From an uncultured Solirubrobacterales bacterium (GTDB taxonomy: Bacteria; Actinomycetota; Thermoleophilia; Solirubrobacterales; JACPNS01), in the NCBI GenBank assembly GCA_937128795.1, contig CAKZMQ010000001.1, positions 62,001-126,000 on the forward strand: a stretch of DNA of 64,000 nt, read 5' to 3'. The notes beneath the pieces were generated by a model. It was not told where the DNA came from and searched no databases. It worked only from the letters and a program-made list of their open reading frames with translations. This document shows positions 53,632-62,702 of the stretch, one piece after another. Made by a program: the position numbers and the translations under genes. The stretch's first letter is position 1. Every line of letters begins with the position of its first letter.

Positions 53632-53991
53632 ATGCCGATCTACGAATACAAACGCGCCGACGGAACCACCTTCGAGGTGATCCAGAAGTTCAGCGATGAT
53701 CCGTTGACCAACGACCCCGAGACTGGCGAGCCGGTCGAACGCGTCTACACGGCACCGGCGATCCATTTCAAGGGGTCGGGCTTTCACAACACCGACTACG
53801 GCAGCAAGCGCAGGCCCAAGGCCGGAAGCGACGATTCTTCATCGAGTTCAGCCTCTGCGTCGGCGTCCAGCTCGAGTCCGGGCGAGAGCGGCGACGCGTC
53901 AAGCAAGTCCGAAAAATCAGGAACAAACTCAGGCAAGCAGTCGGATTCAAAAAAGACTGGCGACAGCAATCCGAAGAAGTCGTCAGAATGA
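53632..53991 (+). CDS. FmdB-like protein lacking zinc cysteines
   Basis: 119 residues. It begins MPIYEYKRADGTTFEVIQKFSD and continues VERVYTAPAIHFKGSGFHNTDYG, exactly the FmdB/Zn-ribbon pattern, but all four ribbon cysteines are missing. The tail (~60-119) is Ser/Gly/Lys-rich and low in complexity. TACCCT ends 8 bases before the ATG. Function unknown; with no metal site it cannot act as a zinc ribbon. Confidence 0.8.
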   Translation: MPIYEYKRADGTTFEVIQKFSDDPLTNDPETGEPVERVYTAPAIHFKGSGFHNTDYGSKRRPKAGSDDSSSSSASASASSSSPGESGDASSKSEKSGTNSGKQSDSKKTGDSNPKKSSE

Positions 53992-53995
53992 CGGC

Positions 53996-54238
53996 ATGAC
54001 TATTGGAGCTTCGTTATTCCTGATCGCCGTTGGTGCGATCCTCAAATTTGCCGTCACCTACACCGTCGTCGGCATCGACATTCAAGTCGTCGGCGTGATC
54101 CTTATGGTCGCCGGTGGTATCGGGCTGCTGCTGGGGCTGTTCTTCATGGCGCAGGCGAACAAACAAAATCCGCCGCCGCCCGGCTACCAAGACCCGAATC
54201 AGCCGCCACCGCCGCCGCAGAACCCGCCGCAGTACTAG
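53996..54238 (+). CDS. DUF6458 two-span membrane protein
   Basis: 80 residues: two helices (~4-20 and ~28-52, IQVVGVILMVAGGIGLLLGLFFM) and a Pro/Gln/Asn-rich tail. It begins 5 bases after the FmdB-like stop, one operon. Common in this phylum, no known function. Confidence 0.78.
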   Translation: MTIGASLFLIAVGAILKFAVTYTVVGIDIQVVGVILMVAGGIGLLLGLFFMAQANKQNPPPPGYQDPNQPPPPPQNPPQY

Positions 54239-55428
54239 TCAGAGAAACGACGCGCCCATTTGGCGCGTTCGCTCTCGGGCACGATCAGGCTGTTACCCGG
54301 ACCGGCCGCACTCGGCTTGAGCACCTGCGGCTTCGGATCGCTGCCAAAGGTCATCGAGGCGATGAAGCCCATCAGCGTGAATGGACTCATGTCGGTGACG
54401 ATTGCCTTCGGCGCAGCCCACGCAATCCACGGCAGCCGCACGAAGGTGATCGGACTGAACGCCTTACGCTTCATTGCCGACATCACCTGTTGTTGGCGTG
54501 CGGCGCGGGCGCGATCGTCCTCGTTCGCGTCACAAAGGTTTTTTCTGACACGGGCGAAGCGCAGCGCCTGTTCGCCGTTGAGTTTGTGCTCGCCACGGCG
54601 GAGGCGAAAAGTTTTACCGCCGAACGTGCTGCGGATGCAGCGCTGCTGGACGTCCACCTTCACGCCGCCCATCGCATCGATCAGACCCGGGAAACGCTCG
54701 AAGTCGACGATCATCATGTGGTTGATTTCCATCCCGCCGCCGAAGAAGTTCTCCACCGTCTGAATCGTCAGCGCGGGGCCTCCGAGTGCGTACGCGGCGT
54801 TGATCTTCTGCGGCAGATGTCCGGGTATCGCCGCGTAGCTGTCGCGCAAAATCGAGAGCCGCTGCTTCTCACCGCCGCCTGTGCGGATCAACATCAATGA
54901 ATCCGTTCGCGCAGGGCCTCCGGCGCCGGGCTCTTTCGATCCGCGCGGTCGTTCGTCGAGTCCCATCACCAGGACATTGCCGGGACTGGTGAGCAGATTG
55001 CCCCCGCCGCCGAGCGCATCGTTGGTGCCGTCCGAAATCTTGCTCGACTGCATGGTCGCGCTCACGAAGAAGAGCACCGCCGAGAGTGCGACCCATGTGA
55101 CTGCCCAGACCGCGATCCATTTGCCGAGCTTCAACCAAGGAACGCCGCCGCCGAGTTTCGGCGTGCGCTGACGCTTCGGCGGTTTGGGTTGACGCTGGGC
55201 CGGCGCTTCGCGGCGCGGAGCTTCATGACGCGGGGCTTCGCGGCGCGGCGGAGTTGGTTGCAGACCGACGTCTTCGCGCGAGACCGACGGTGGTGGCGCC
55301 GGAAAATCAGAATCGCCGGGCCGCGGGGGCGGCGATGACTTGAGCTTGTCAAAACGTGAACGCCTGAAACGGTCCCAGGGTCGCTTGCGGGCGCGGTACG
55401 TCTTGAAGGGGAGTTTGTCTTGGCTCAT
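54235..55428 (-). CDS. LytR-CpsA-Psr (LCP) family cell-wall ligase
   Basis: 397 residues: basic, Pro/Arg-rich cytoplasmic N-terminus (~1-95), one helix (~108-128), and the outer LCP domain (~150-350; VMGLDER, RTDSLMLI, RDSYAAIPGH, KINAAYALGG, LNGEQALRFARVR). It attaches polymers to peptidoglycan. ATG 55428 is chosen; a TTG at 55452 would add eight residues. Confidence 0.9.
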   Translation of the reverse strand: MSQDKLPFKTYRARKRPWDRFRRSRFDKLKSSPPPRPGDSDFPAPPPSVSREDVGLQPTPPRREAPRHEAPRREAPAQRQPKPPKRQRTPKLGGGVPWLKLGKWIAVWAVTWVALSAVLFFVSATMQSSKISDGTNDALGGGGNLLTSPGNVLVMGLDERPRGSKEPGAGGPARTDSLMLIRTGGGEKQRLSILRDSYAAIPGHLPQKINAAYALGGPALTIQTVENFFGGGMEINHMMIVDFERFPGLIDAMGGVKVDVQQRCIRSTFGGKTFRLRRGEHKLNGEQALRFARVRKNLCDANEDDRARAARQQQVMSAMKRKAFSPITFVRLPWIAWAAPKAIVTDMSPFTLMGFIASMTFGSDPKPQVLKPSAAGPGNSLIVPESERAKWARRFSD

Positions 55429-55545
55429 CTGGTGGTGGCGCGGCCGAAACACAATCGAGTTCGGCCGTCAGGGGTTATCAACAATCGTTGTGCTCAATGG
55501 TTTCCGCCTACCGGTCCGGCGTCCTGCCGGATTAGCATGCGCACA

Positions 55546-56553
55546 ATGACAGTAAGCACAGCGGAGAGACGGGTGATCGGCATCGACCTCGGCGGGACCA
55601 AGCTTGCCGCCGGGGTTGTCTCTGGCGATCTCGTCGTCCATCACCGGGCTCACCGCTTCTCGCGCGGGGCCAGCCAGAGCGAAGTGCTTGACCGACTTGT
55701 CGAGGTCGTCGACGAACTGAAACTTCAGAACGAGGGCGAGTCGCCAATCGAGGCCGTCGGTATGGGCATCCCCTCGTTGATCGATCAGTCGACTGGACGC
55801 GCGGTGATGTCGGTCAACCTGCCGATCGCCGACGTTCCGATACGCGACTTGATGACCGAGCGCCTCGGACTGCCGGTAGCGCTCGACAACGACGGTAACG
55901 TTGCCGCTCTTGCCGAGCAGAGATTCGGCGCAGCGCGCGGGAAGAAAGACGTCGTGCTGCTCACCCTCGGCACTGGCGTTGGCGGCGGGATCGTTCTCGA
56001 CGGCAAGATCTTTCGCGGCGCGACTGGATCGGGTGCCGAGCTCGGACACATCACGGTTCTGGCCGATGGACCACCGTGTCAAGGTTTTTGCCCCAACCTC
56101 GGCTGCCTCGAAACGATGGCCTCGGGCACCGCGCTTGCACGGTTCGCAAATGAATTCGCCGAGGCGAATCCCGATTCCCTGCTCGGGCAGGAACTGGCCG
56201 CCGGCCGCATCGTTACCGGTGCGACCGCGACCGAGCTGGCGCACGACGGCGACCAGGACTCGAAGGCCGTTCTGGCTAAGGCCGGTCACTATTTGGGCGC
56301 CGGCCTCGTCTCGTTGTCGAACATTTTCAACCCCGAGGCGATCGTGATCGGCGGCGGCGCGGCGGCGGCCGGGGATCTGTTGATCGGCCCGGCGCGCGAG
56401 CATCTGGCCAAGTTCGGGTTGTCTCCGAACAAGGAGTTGGCACAGGTCATTCCGGCCGCCTTCGGCGCCGAGGCAGGCATGCTCGGTGCGGCCGCTCTGG
56501 CCTTCGTAGAGGCTCTTGATGAACCACTCGGCGAACCGTTGGAGGTCTCCTGA
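55546..56553 (+). CDS. ROK-family glucokinase
   Basis: 335 residues: ATP site IGIDLGGTKLAAGVV (~11-25), catalytic-type ALDNDGNVAALAE (~112), LGTGVGGGIVLDG, and the zinc motif GHITV...CQGFCPNLGCLE (~165-190). It phosphorylates glucose (ROK repressors have an added HTH, absent here). TAGCAT ends 7 bases before ATG 55546. rsmI follows after 2 bases. Confidence 0.9.
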   Translation: MTVSTAERRVIGIDLGGTKLAAGVVSGDLVVHHRAHRFSRGASQSEVLDRLVEVVDELKLQNEGESPIEAVGMGIPSLIDQSTGRAVMSVNLPIADVPIRDLMTERLGLPVALDNDGNVAALAEQRFGAARGKKDVVLLTLGTGVGGGIVLDGKIFRGATGSGAELGHITVLADGPPCQGFCPNLGCLETMASGTALARFANEFAEANPDSLLGQELAAGRIVTGATATELAHDGDQDSKAVLAKAGHYLGAGLVSLSNIFNPEAIVIGGGAAAAGDLLIGPAREHLAKFGLSPNKELAQVIPAAFGAEAGMLGAAALAFVEALDEPLGEPLEVS

Positions 56554-56555
56554 AA

Positions 56556-57365
56556 ATGCCAGGACGGCTGATCGTCTGCCCAACCCCGATCGGCAACATG
56601 GAGGACGTCACGCTGCGTACGCTGACCACACTCCGTGAGGCCGACCTGATCGCCTGTGAGGACACTCGTCGCACCGGGAAACTGCTCGAGCGATTCGGCG
56701 TGTCCGGGAAGTTGATCTCGTACAACGAGCAGAACGAGCGCAAGCGCGCCGGCGAGCTCGTCAAGCAGATGGCGGACGGCGCAAACGTCGCGCTGGTCTC
56801 TGATGCCGGCATGCCGTTGGTTTCTGATCCGGGCTATGTGCTCGTGCAGGCGTGTATTGCCGCCGGCCTGCCGGTGGAGGTGCTCCCCGGGCCATCGGCC
56901 GTTCTAGCGGCCTTGGTAGCTGCCGGTTTGCCGAGTGACCACTGGCGGTTCACGGGTTTCGTACCGCGAAAGGCCAGCGAGATCGACGAGCTGTTCACGA
57001 CGCTCGAAGAGACGTTGGTTGCATTCGAATCACCAAAGCGCCTCGCCGCGACACTGACGCGCCTTGCCGCAATCGACCCGGACCGCCCGGCCGCGGTCTG
57101 CCGGGAGTTGACGAAGCTGCACGAAGAGGTTGCGCGGGGAACGGCGTCCGAACTCGCCGAGCACTTCGGTGCGGACGACGTCAGGGGTGAGATCGTCGTC
57201 GTAGTCGGCGCAGCCTCCGAGGAGGCGCGCGAGGCCGGGCGTGTTGCCAGTGCCGAAGATGCCGTGCGTCGCCTCGTTGAGGCCGGTTCAAAGCCGCGCG
57301 AGGCAGCAAAGGTCGTCGCCGAATTGACGGGTCTTCGCCCGAACGACCTTTACCAGCCGAACTGA
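56556..57365 (+). CDS. rsmI: 16S rRNA 2'-O-methyltransferase RsmI
   Basis: 269 residues: LIVCPTPIGNMEDVTLRTL (~4-22), CEDTRRTG, SDAGMPLVSDPGY and PGPSAVLAAL, all family signatures; it methylates C1402 of 16S rRNA. GGAGGT ribosome site lies in the glucokinase 3' end. Complete. Confidence 0.95.
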   Translation: MPGRLIVCPTPIGNMEDVTLRTLTTLREADLIACEDTRRTGKLLERFGVSGKLISYNEQNERKRAGELVKQMADGANVALVSDAGMPLVSDPGYVLVQACIAAGLPVEVLPGPSAVLAALVAAGLPSDHWRFTGFVPRKASEIDELFTTLEETLVAFESPKRLAATLTRLAAIDPDRPAAVCRELTKLHEEVARGTASELAEHFGADDVRGEIVVVVGAASEEAREAGRVASAEDAVRRLVEAGSKPREAAKVVAELTGLRPNDLYQPN

Positions 57366-57492
57366 CTCGCGCCGCCAAAAAAGTTACGCAGTGCACACGA
57401 ATGCATCGACTGCGTAATTCTTCGGTTCGGGATCTGTAAAAACCGCCGGGAACGCCCCCACGAAGCCGCGCTGTGCCGTTAGTTTGGCGGCC

Positions 57493-58554
57493 ATGTTGAT
57501 CCAAAGGACATGCGCGACGACAACACGGGCTCTCCGGACCGTCACGTGCTGTCTCTGCGCTGTCGCACTGCTATTGCAACTGGCTGCCACCGAGTCGGCG
57601 AGGGCAGAAAGTGGCTCATGGCCATGGCCGTTGCTGGGCGAGGTGGTTACGCAGTACAAGAACGGCAGCGATCCGTATGCCGCGGGTCAACACCGAGGCG
57701 TCGACATCGCCGCGCCGGCTGGAACGCCGGCGCGTGCGATCGTCGCCGGAAAGGTCTCCTACAGCGGGCGCCTTCCCGATGGCGGCGAGACGATCACGAT
57801 TCGCAGTGCTGAGAGCGATCACTTGGTCAGCTACCTGCACCTCGAGACACGCCTGGTGAAGCGAGCGGAGACCGTCACCGTCGGCGAGCAGCTTGGCCGC
57901 GTGGGCGCCACCGGACGAAGGTCGTCGCAGCAGCCACACCTTCATCTGAGCGTGAGAATTGCGAGCACGAAGAGCTACGTTGATCCGCTCGGCCTGCTCG
58001 GCCCGCCGAGGGTCGCTGAGCGGCCAGCCGCTTCGCCAGCGCCAACAAAGATTGAGGCTCCAGCCGAAATCAAAAGTTTGGAACGGCCAGCGTCGGCAAC
58101 TCGGCCGCGCGTTGCGCCAATCGAGGTGCGATCCCGGCCAAGAGTCGAAGCCATCGAATCCCCGGCTGCAAACAACAGCGTCCGGGCCGTAGCCCGCGAT
58201 TCGCGCAGCAGCGATCGATCGATTCCGGTCGCCGAGAAGGCTCCGCCGCCACTTTCGATTTCGACCGAACGAGCACTTGACTCTGCGACGGACACGTTGG
58301 CAATCGATCCTCAACCATCGCGCGCTCAAACTGTCCCGGGGGCGAGCGCGCAGGCCGATTCCGAACGACCACCCCCCTTCCGCGCAGCTCTGATCGCACT
58401 CGCCGCGATCGCGCTGAGCGCATTGGCTCTCAATCGGAATCCGCCACGACGCGTCGTGCAGCCGCCATCCCCCGATCCGAGCGCAGCAGGTGAACTCGCT
58501 GACACCGCTGAAGTGCTGGATTTTCAGAGCGCGATGAACGTCAGCGGCAAGTGA
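57493..58554 (+). CDS. M23-family peptidase with C-terminal anchor
   Basis: 353 residues. Signal peptide (~1-38), an M23 domain (~45-185; HRGVDIAAPAGTPARA and HLHLSV with the zinc histidines), a long Pro/Ala/Arg/Ser-rich linker (~185-290) and a helix (~298-315). It cuts peptidoglycan crossbridges. TAGTTT ends 7 bases before ATG 57493, nearly the same leader as the DUF1622 gene. Confidence 0.88.
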   Translation: MLIQRTCATTTRALRTVTCCLCAVALLLQLAATESARAESGSWPWPLLGEVVTQYKNGSDPYAAGQHRGVDIAAPAGTPARAIVAGKVSYSGRLPDGGETITIRSAESDHLVSYLHLETRLVKRAETVTVGEQLGRVGATGRRSSQQPHLHLSVRIASTKSYVDPLGLLGPPRVAERPAASPAPTKIEAPAEIKSLERPASATRPRVAPIEVRSRPRVEAIESPAANNSVRAVARDSRSSDRSIPVAEKAPPPLSISTERALDSATDTLAIDPQPSRAQTVPGASAQADSERPPPFRAALIALAAIALSALALNRNPPRRVVQPPSPDPSAAGELADTAEVLDFQSAMNVSGK

Positions 58555-58658
58555 TCGAAGGCTCGAGTCGGAAACCAGAAGGATCGCGACGCGCGACAAC
58601 TTGGTGAAGGTTGCGGACTGAAAACCGGCCCCAGTGGGGCCAAGGGTAGGATCGGCGC

Positions 58659-60179
58659 GTGTCTTTCTACGTAACAACGCCGATCTATTACGTCAACGCC
58701 GAGCCGCACCTCGGGCACGCCTATTCGACGATCGGTGCCGACGTGATCGCGCGGCACATGCGGCAACGCGGCGAGGATGTCTTCTTTGTGACGGGCACAG
58801 ACGAGCACGGCGAACCAGTCGTGGTCGCCGCCGAGGCCCAGAACACGACGCCGCAGGAAATGGTCGATCGCAATGCCCCGCGCTTCGAGGCGTTGACCGA
58901 GACGATCGACGTCTCCAACGATTTCTTCATCCGTACGACCAGCCCCGCCCACATGGCCGAGGTTCAGAACGTCTGGCAGCAGATCCACGACAACGGATAC
59001 GTCTACAAAGGTCAGTACGAGGGCTGGTACTGCCCGAAGTGCGCCGACTTCAAGTCCGAACATGAGATTGGTGAGGACAACAGCTGTCCGATCCACCACA
59101 TTCCGCTCGATCGCGAGAGCGAGGAGAGCTGGTTCTTCAAACTCTCGGCATTCCAGGAACCGCTGCAGAAACTGTTTGCCGACAACCCCGAGTGGGTGCT
59201 CCCGCGCCACCGCTACAACGAAGCGCTCTCGTTCATCGATGGTGGTCTGCGCGACGTCGCCCTCAGCCGTTCGAAGATCAGTTGGGGCGTCGAGCTTCCT
59301 TGGGATCCGTCGCACGTGATGTACGTGTGGTTCGATGCGCTGCTCAACTACTGGACTGCGCCAAAGATCGCCAGGCCCGGCGAGGACCTTTCGGGCAAGT
59401 TCTGGCCGGCCTCCGTCCACGTGATGGCAAAGGACATCATCAAGTTTCACGCCGTGTACTGGCCCGCGATGCTGATGGCGCTCGGTGCGCCGCTGCCGGA
59501 GCGGATGTTCGTGCACGGCTACCTGCTGATGGACGGCGAGAAGATGTCGAAATCGCTCGGCAACGTGCTCGATCCGGTCCACGTCGTTGAGCTGTTCGGC
59601 AGTGATGCGCTGCGCTTCTACTGCTTCCGCGAAGTCAGCTTCGGCAACGACGGCTCGATCTCGACCGCCGGTTTCGAGACTCGTTACAACACCGAGTTGG
59701 CCAATGAATACGGCAACCTCGCCAGCCGCAGCCTGGCGATGATCAAGAAGTACCGCGATGGAATCGTCCCAGCGAAACCAGTCGTGACAGGACTCGAAAG
59801 CGACTTCGCCGGCACTCGTGAATCCACGCAGGCGAGGTTCGACAAGCTCGAACTTTCTGGCGTGCTGGACGACATCTGGCTGCTCGTGCGCAGGCTGAAC
59901 CGCTTCGTTGAAGAGCAGGCACCCTGGAAGCTTGCGAAAGACGAGTCGCGTGCTGGCGAACTCGACGCGACTCTTTATGGTCTTGCCGAAGGATTGCGAA
60001 CGGTCTCGATTCTGCTGCACCCGTACATTCCGAAGTCAACGGCCAAGTTGATGGCAGCGATCGGTTGCGCCGAACAGGTCGACGATTTCTCGCTCGCAGA
60101 GTTCGGACTCGGCGACGGCGGGCAGTCGATCGGCGAACTGGAACCTTTGTTCCCGAAGCTCGAGAGTGTCGAGAACTGA
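58659..60179 (+). CDS. metG: Methionyl-tRNA synthetase
   Basis: 506 residues. HIGH motif HLGH (~17-20), KMSKS in GEKMSKSLGN (~295), and a zinc knuckle with CPKC (~127) and CPIH (~145). There is no C-terminal dimer domain (Trbp111). TAGGAT ends 6 bases before the GTG start (leaderless). First gene of metG-tatD-rsmA-ispE-DedA. Confidence 0.96.
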   Translation: MSFYVTTPIYYVNAEPHLGHAYSTIGADVIARHMRQRGEDVFFVTGTDEHGEPVVVAAEAQNTTPQEMVDRNAPRFEALTETIDVSNDFFIRTTSPAHMAEVQNVWQQIHDNGYVYKGQYEGWYCPKCADFKSEHEIGEDNSCPIHHIPLDRESEESWFFKLSAFQEPLQKLFADNPEWVLPRHRYNEALSFIDGGLRDVALSRSKISWGVELPWDPSHVMYVWFDALLNYWTAPKIARPGEDLSGKFWPASVHVMAKDIIKFHAVYWPAMLMALGAPLPERMFVHGYLLMDGEKMSKSLGNVLDPVHVVELFGSDALRFYCFREVSFGNDGSISTAGFETRYNTELANEYGNLASRSLAMIKKYRDGIVPAKPVVTGLESDFAGTRESTQARFDKLELSGVLDDIWLLVRRLNRFVEEQAPWKLAKDESRAGELDATLYGLAEGLRTVSILLHPYIPKSTAKLMAAIGCAEQVDDFSLAEFGLGDGGQSIGELEPLFPKLESVEN

Positions 60180-60182
60180 ACG

Positions 60183-60935
60183 ATGGTCGACACCCACGCC
60201 CACATCGAAATGTGCGAAGGCGACCCTGCCGAGGTGATCGCTCGCGCCCGCGAAGTCGGCGTCGACCGCATCCTCTCGATCGGGCTGACCGGCGAAACGT
60301 TCGCGCAGACGCTCGCGATCGCGGAGGCGCATGAAGAGGTCTTCGCCGCGGTCGGCTGGCACCCCAACGAGACGACTGGATTCGGCGAAGAACAGATCGG
60401 CTTGATCAAGGAGGCCGCAGCACATCCGCGGGTACGAGCGATCGGCGAGACCGGACTCGACTTCTTTCGCGACAGTGCTCCGCCAGACGATCAGCGGCGC
60501 GCCTTCCTTGCACAGATCGCGATCGCATCCGAGCGCGGTCTCCCGGTGTCGATCCATGCGCGAGCCGCCGAGGCGGAGTGCATCGACATTTTGATCGAGC
60601 ACGGCAGCGCCCTTCCGGCAGTCGTGCTGCACTGTTTTGGCGATCCTGGCCAGCTGGATCGCGCCGTCGATGCCGGCTTTTACTGCTCGTTCGCCGGAAA
60701 TGTGACGTTCAAGAATGCGCCCGACCTGCGCGACGCCGCCGCGCGTGTACCGGACGATCTCTTGTTGGTAGAAACCGACTCACCATTCCTTGCTCCGCAG
60801 CCGGTCCGTGGCAAGCGCTGCGAGCCCGCCTACGTCACGATGACGGCCGAGACCGTCGCCGAGGTTCGTGGCATCGGCTACGGGGAGCTCGACGACATCG
60901 TTTCGGAGAACGCGCGCCGCGTCTTCAAGTGGTGA
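60183..60935 (+). CDS. tatD: TatD-family metal-dependent DNase/hydrolase
   Basis: 250 residues: HAH (5-7), GETGLDFF, SIHAR, LHCFGD and ETDSPF carry the metal ligands. Probable 3'-5' DNA or RNA exonuclease. It starts 3 bases after metG. Confidence 0.93.
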   Translation: MVDTHAHIEMCEGDPAEVIARAREVGVDRILSIGLTGETFAQTLAIAEAHEEVFAAVGWHPNETTGFGEEQIGLIKEAAAHPRVRAIGETGLDFFRDSAPPDDQRRAFLAQIAIASERGLPVSIHARAAEAECIDILIEHGSALPAVVLHCFGDPGQLDRAVDAGFYCSFAGNVTFKNAPDLRDAAARVPDDLLLVETDSPFLAPQPVRGKRCEPAYVTMTAETVAEVRGIGYGELDDIVSENARRVFKW

Positions 60936-60945
60936 GCTGACGGCA

Positions 60946-61794
60946 ATGGCCGACCCCAAGCAGCAGGCATCGATCGAACGGATGCGGCGCTTCGACATTC
61001 GCCCGCGGCGCAAGCTCGGTCAGAACTTCTTGATCGACAACAACATTCTCGACGTGATTTCCACGGCTGCGGATCTGCACGTTGACGATGTGGTGCTCGA
61101 AGTCGGCGGCGGCCTCGGAGTGCTCTCTGAGTTTCTCGCCGCGCGCGTCAGCAAACTGCAAGTGATCGAGATCGACAACAAGCTCTCGGATGCGCTAGAC
61201 GACGCGGTCGGTGGATTCGAGAACGTGCTCGTGCACTACGGCGACGCGGTTGACATCGACTTCGGCGAGTTGGATCCGAAGCCAACCAAACTGATCGCGA
61301 ACCTCCCCTACAACGTCGCGGCGACCTGCGTGATCAAGGCCTTCTACGAGTTGCCCGCGCTTGAACTCTGCTGCGTGATGGCGCAACGCGAGGTCGGCGA
61401 AAGACTCACTGCCAAGCCAAGCAACAAGCTCTACGCCGGAACATCGGTGTTGGTGCAGGCGATCAGTGACAACACGACCACGCGCAAACTCTCACGCAAC
61501 ATCTTCCATCCGGTGCCGAACGTGGACTCTTCGCTTGTGACGTTGAAACGCACCGCTGAGAATCCGCCTCCCGAGTTCAACGCACTGGTGCACGGTGCCT
61601 TCGCGCATCGACGCAAACCACTCGCGGGCTCTCTCGCGTTGATCCGTCGCGGCCATGACGATGCGGACACGATCAAACAGCGCGCCGTCGCCGCGCTGGC
61701 CGAACTGGGATATGACGCCAACACAAGAGCCGAGCAGCTCCCTGCCACAGACTTTCTACGTCTGAACGAGCTGATTTCCGAGGATCGCGGATGA
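60946..61794 (+). CDS. rsmA: 16S rRNA dimethyladenosine transferase (KsgA)
   Basis: 282 residues: GQNFLID (~24), VGGGLGVLSEFL, EIDNKL, ANLPYNVAATCV, and the C-terminal rRNA-binding FHPVPNVDSSLV. It dimethylates A1518/A1519. ATG 60946 excludes an upstream in-frame stretch inside tatD. Confidence 0.95.
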   Translation: MADPKQQASIERMRRFDIRPRRKLGQNFLIDNNILDVISTAADLHVDDVVLEVGGGLGVLSEFLAARVSKLQVIEIDNKLSDALDDAVGGFENVLVHYGDAVDIDFGELDPKPTKLIANLPYNVAATCVIKAFYELPALELCCVMAQREVGERLTAKPSNKLYAGTSVLVQAISDNTTTRKLSRNIFHPVPNVDSSLVTLKRTAENPPPEFNALVHGAFAHRRKPLAGSLALIRRGHDDADTIKQRAVAALAELGYDANTRAEQLPATDFLRLNELISEDRG

Positions 61795-62702
61795 ACGGAT
61801 TGACCAGCAAGGCACCAGGCAAACTCAATCTATGCCTGTTTCTCGGTCCTACTCGCGCCGACGGTCTGCACGACCTGGTCTCGCTGTTCGAATCGGTTTC
61901 GCTGCATGACACGGTCACCCTTGTACGCCGGCCCGACGCCGCAACGGACTCGGTGCTCTGCGAACGGGTAGCGGGAGAGAATCTGGCACTGACCGCGCTC
62001 GAAATGGCCCGATCATCCGGGCTGCTTCGCGGCGAACCTGTGGAGTTGACGATCGAGAAGCGCATTCCGGTCGCTGCCGGAATGGGCGGCGGGAGCGCCG
62101 ACGCCGCCGCTGCCCTGCGGCTTATTGCCAGCGATCAGGGCGTCGCGATCGACGGGTTCGAATCACTCGCCTTCGAACTCGGCGCCGACGTCCCGAGCCA
62201 GCTCACGCCGGGGGCGTCGCTCGTCACCGGCGCAGGCGAACGTGTTGAGCGTCTGGTCGACGACCAGCTGGCCGGAGCTTCGCGTGCATATGTGATCGTC
62301 GCGCAAGCGACTGGCCTCTCGACCGCCGATGTCTTTCGTGCAGCCGACGCCGACTCGCTGGGTCGATCGGATTTGACAACCAAGATCGATCAGTTGCGTG
62401 CCGCGATCGAGACGCATCCGAACACGAGCGAGCTGAGCAGTTTGGTCGAGAACGACCTGACCGGCGCGATCGTCGGTTTGCGACCCGAGCTGTCAACCGT
62501 GATCGAAGCGCTGGTCGACGCAGGGGCCACCGCTGCGGCGATCACAGGTTCTGGGCCGACCTGTTTCGGCGTGTTCGGCGATCGGCCGACGGCTGAACGT
62601 GTCGCGCAGTCGATGATCGGTGAGGGCCATATCGCGCTCGTTGCCGAACCAGTCGGAGCCGAATTCGCCGCCGTCAGCGATCTACAGGCGGCGAATCGAT
62701 GA
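61791..62702 (+). CDS. ispE: 4-diphosphocytidyl-2-C-methyl-D-erythritol kinase
   Basis: 303 residues of the GHMP-kinase type: PGKLNLCLFLG start, PVAAGMGGGSADAAAAL ATP loop (~93), and ITGSGPTCFGVF near the end. Fourth step of the MEP isoprenoid pathway. Overlaps rsmA by ATGA. Confidence 0.95.
   Translation: MNGLTSKAPGKLNLCLFLGPTRADGLHDLVSLFESVSLHDTVTLVRRPDAATDSVLCERVAGENLALTALEMARSSGLLRGEPVELTIEKRIPVAAGMGGGSADAAAALRLIASDQGVAIDGFESLAFELGADVPSQLTPGASLVTGAGERVERLVDDQLAGASRAYVIVAQATGLSTADVFRAADADSLGRSDLTTKIDQLRAAIETHPNTSELSSLVENDLTGAIVGLRPELSTVIEALVDAGATAAAITGSGPTCFGVFGDRPTAERVAQSMIGEGHIALVAEPVGAEFAAVSDLQAANR

Noticed and set aside
55468..56583. 371-codon minus frame opposite glucokinase
   Set aside because: Shadow of the ROK gene; overlaps its whole length.
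58524..60020. 498-codon open frame on the minus strand opposite metG
   Set aside because: It is the antisense shadow of a clear metG; the protein is charged, compositionally odd and matches no family.
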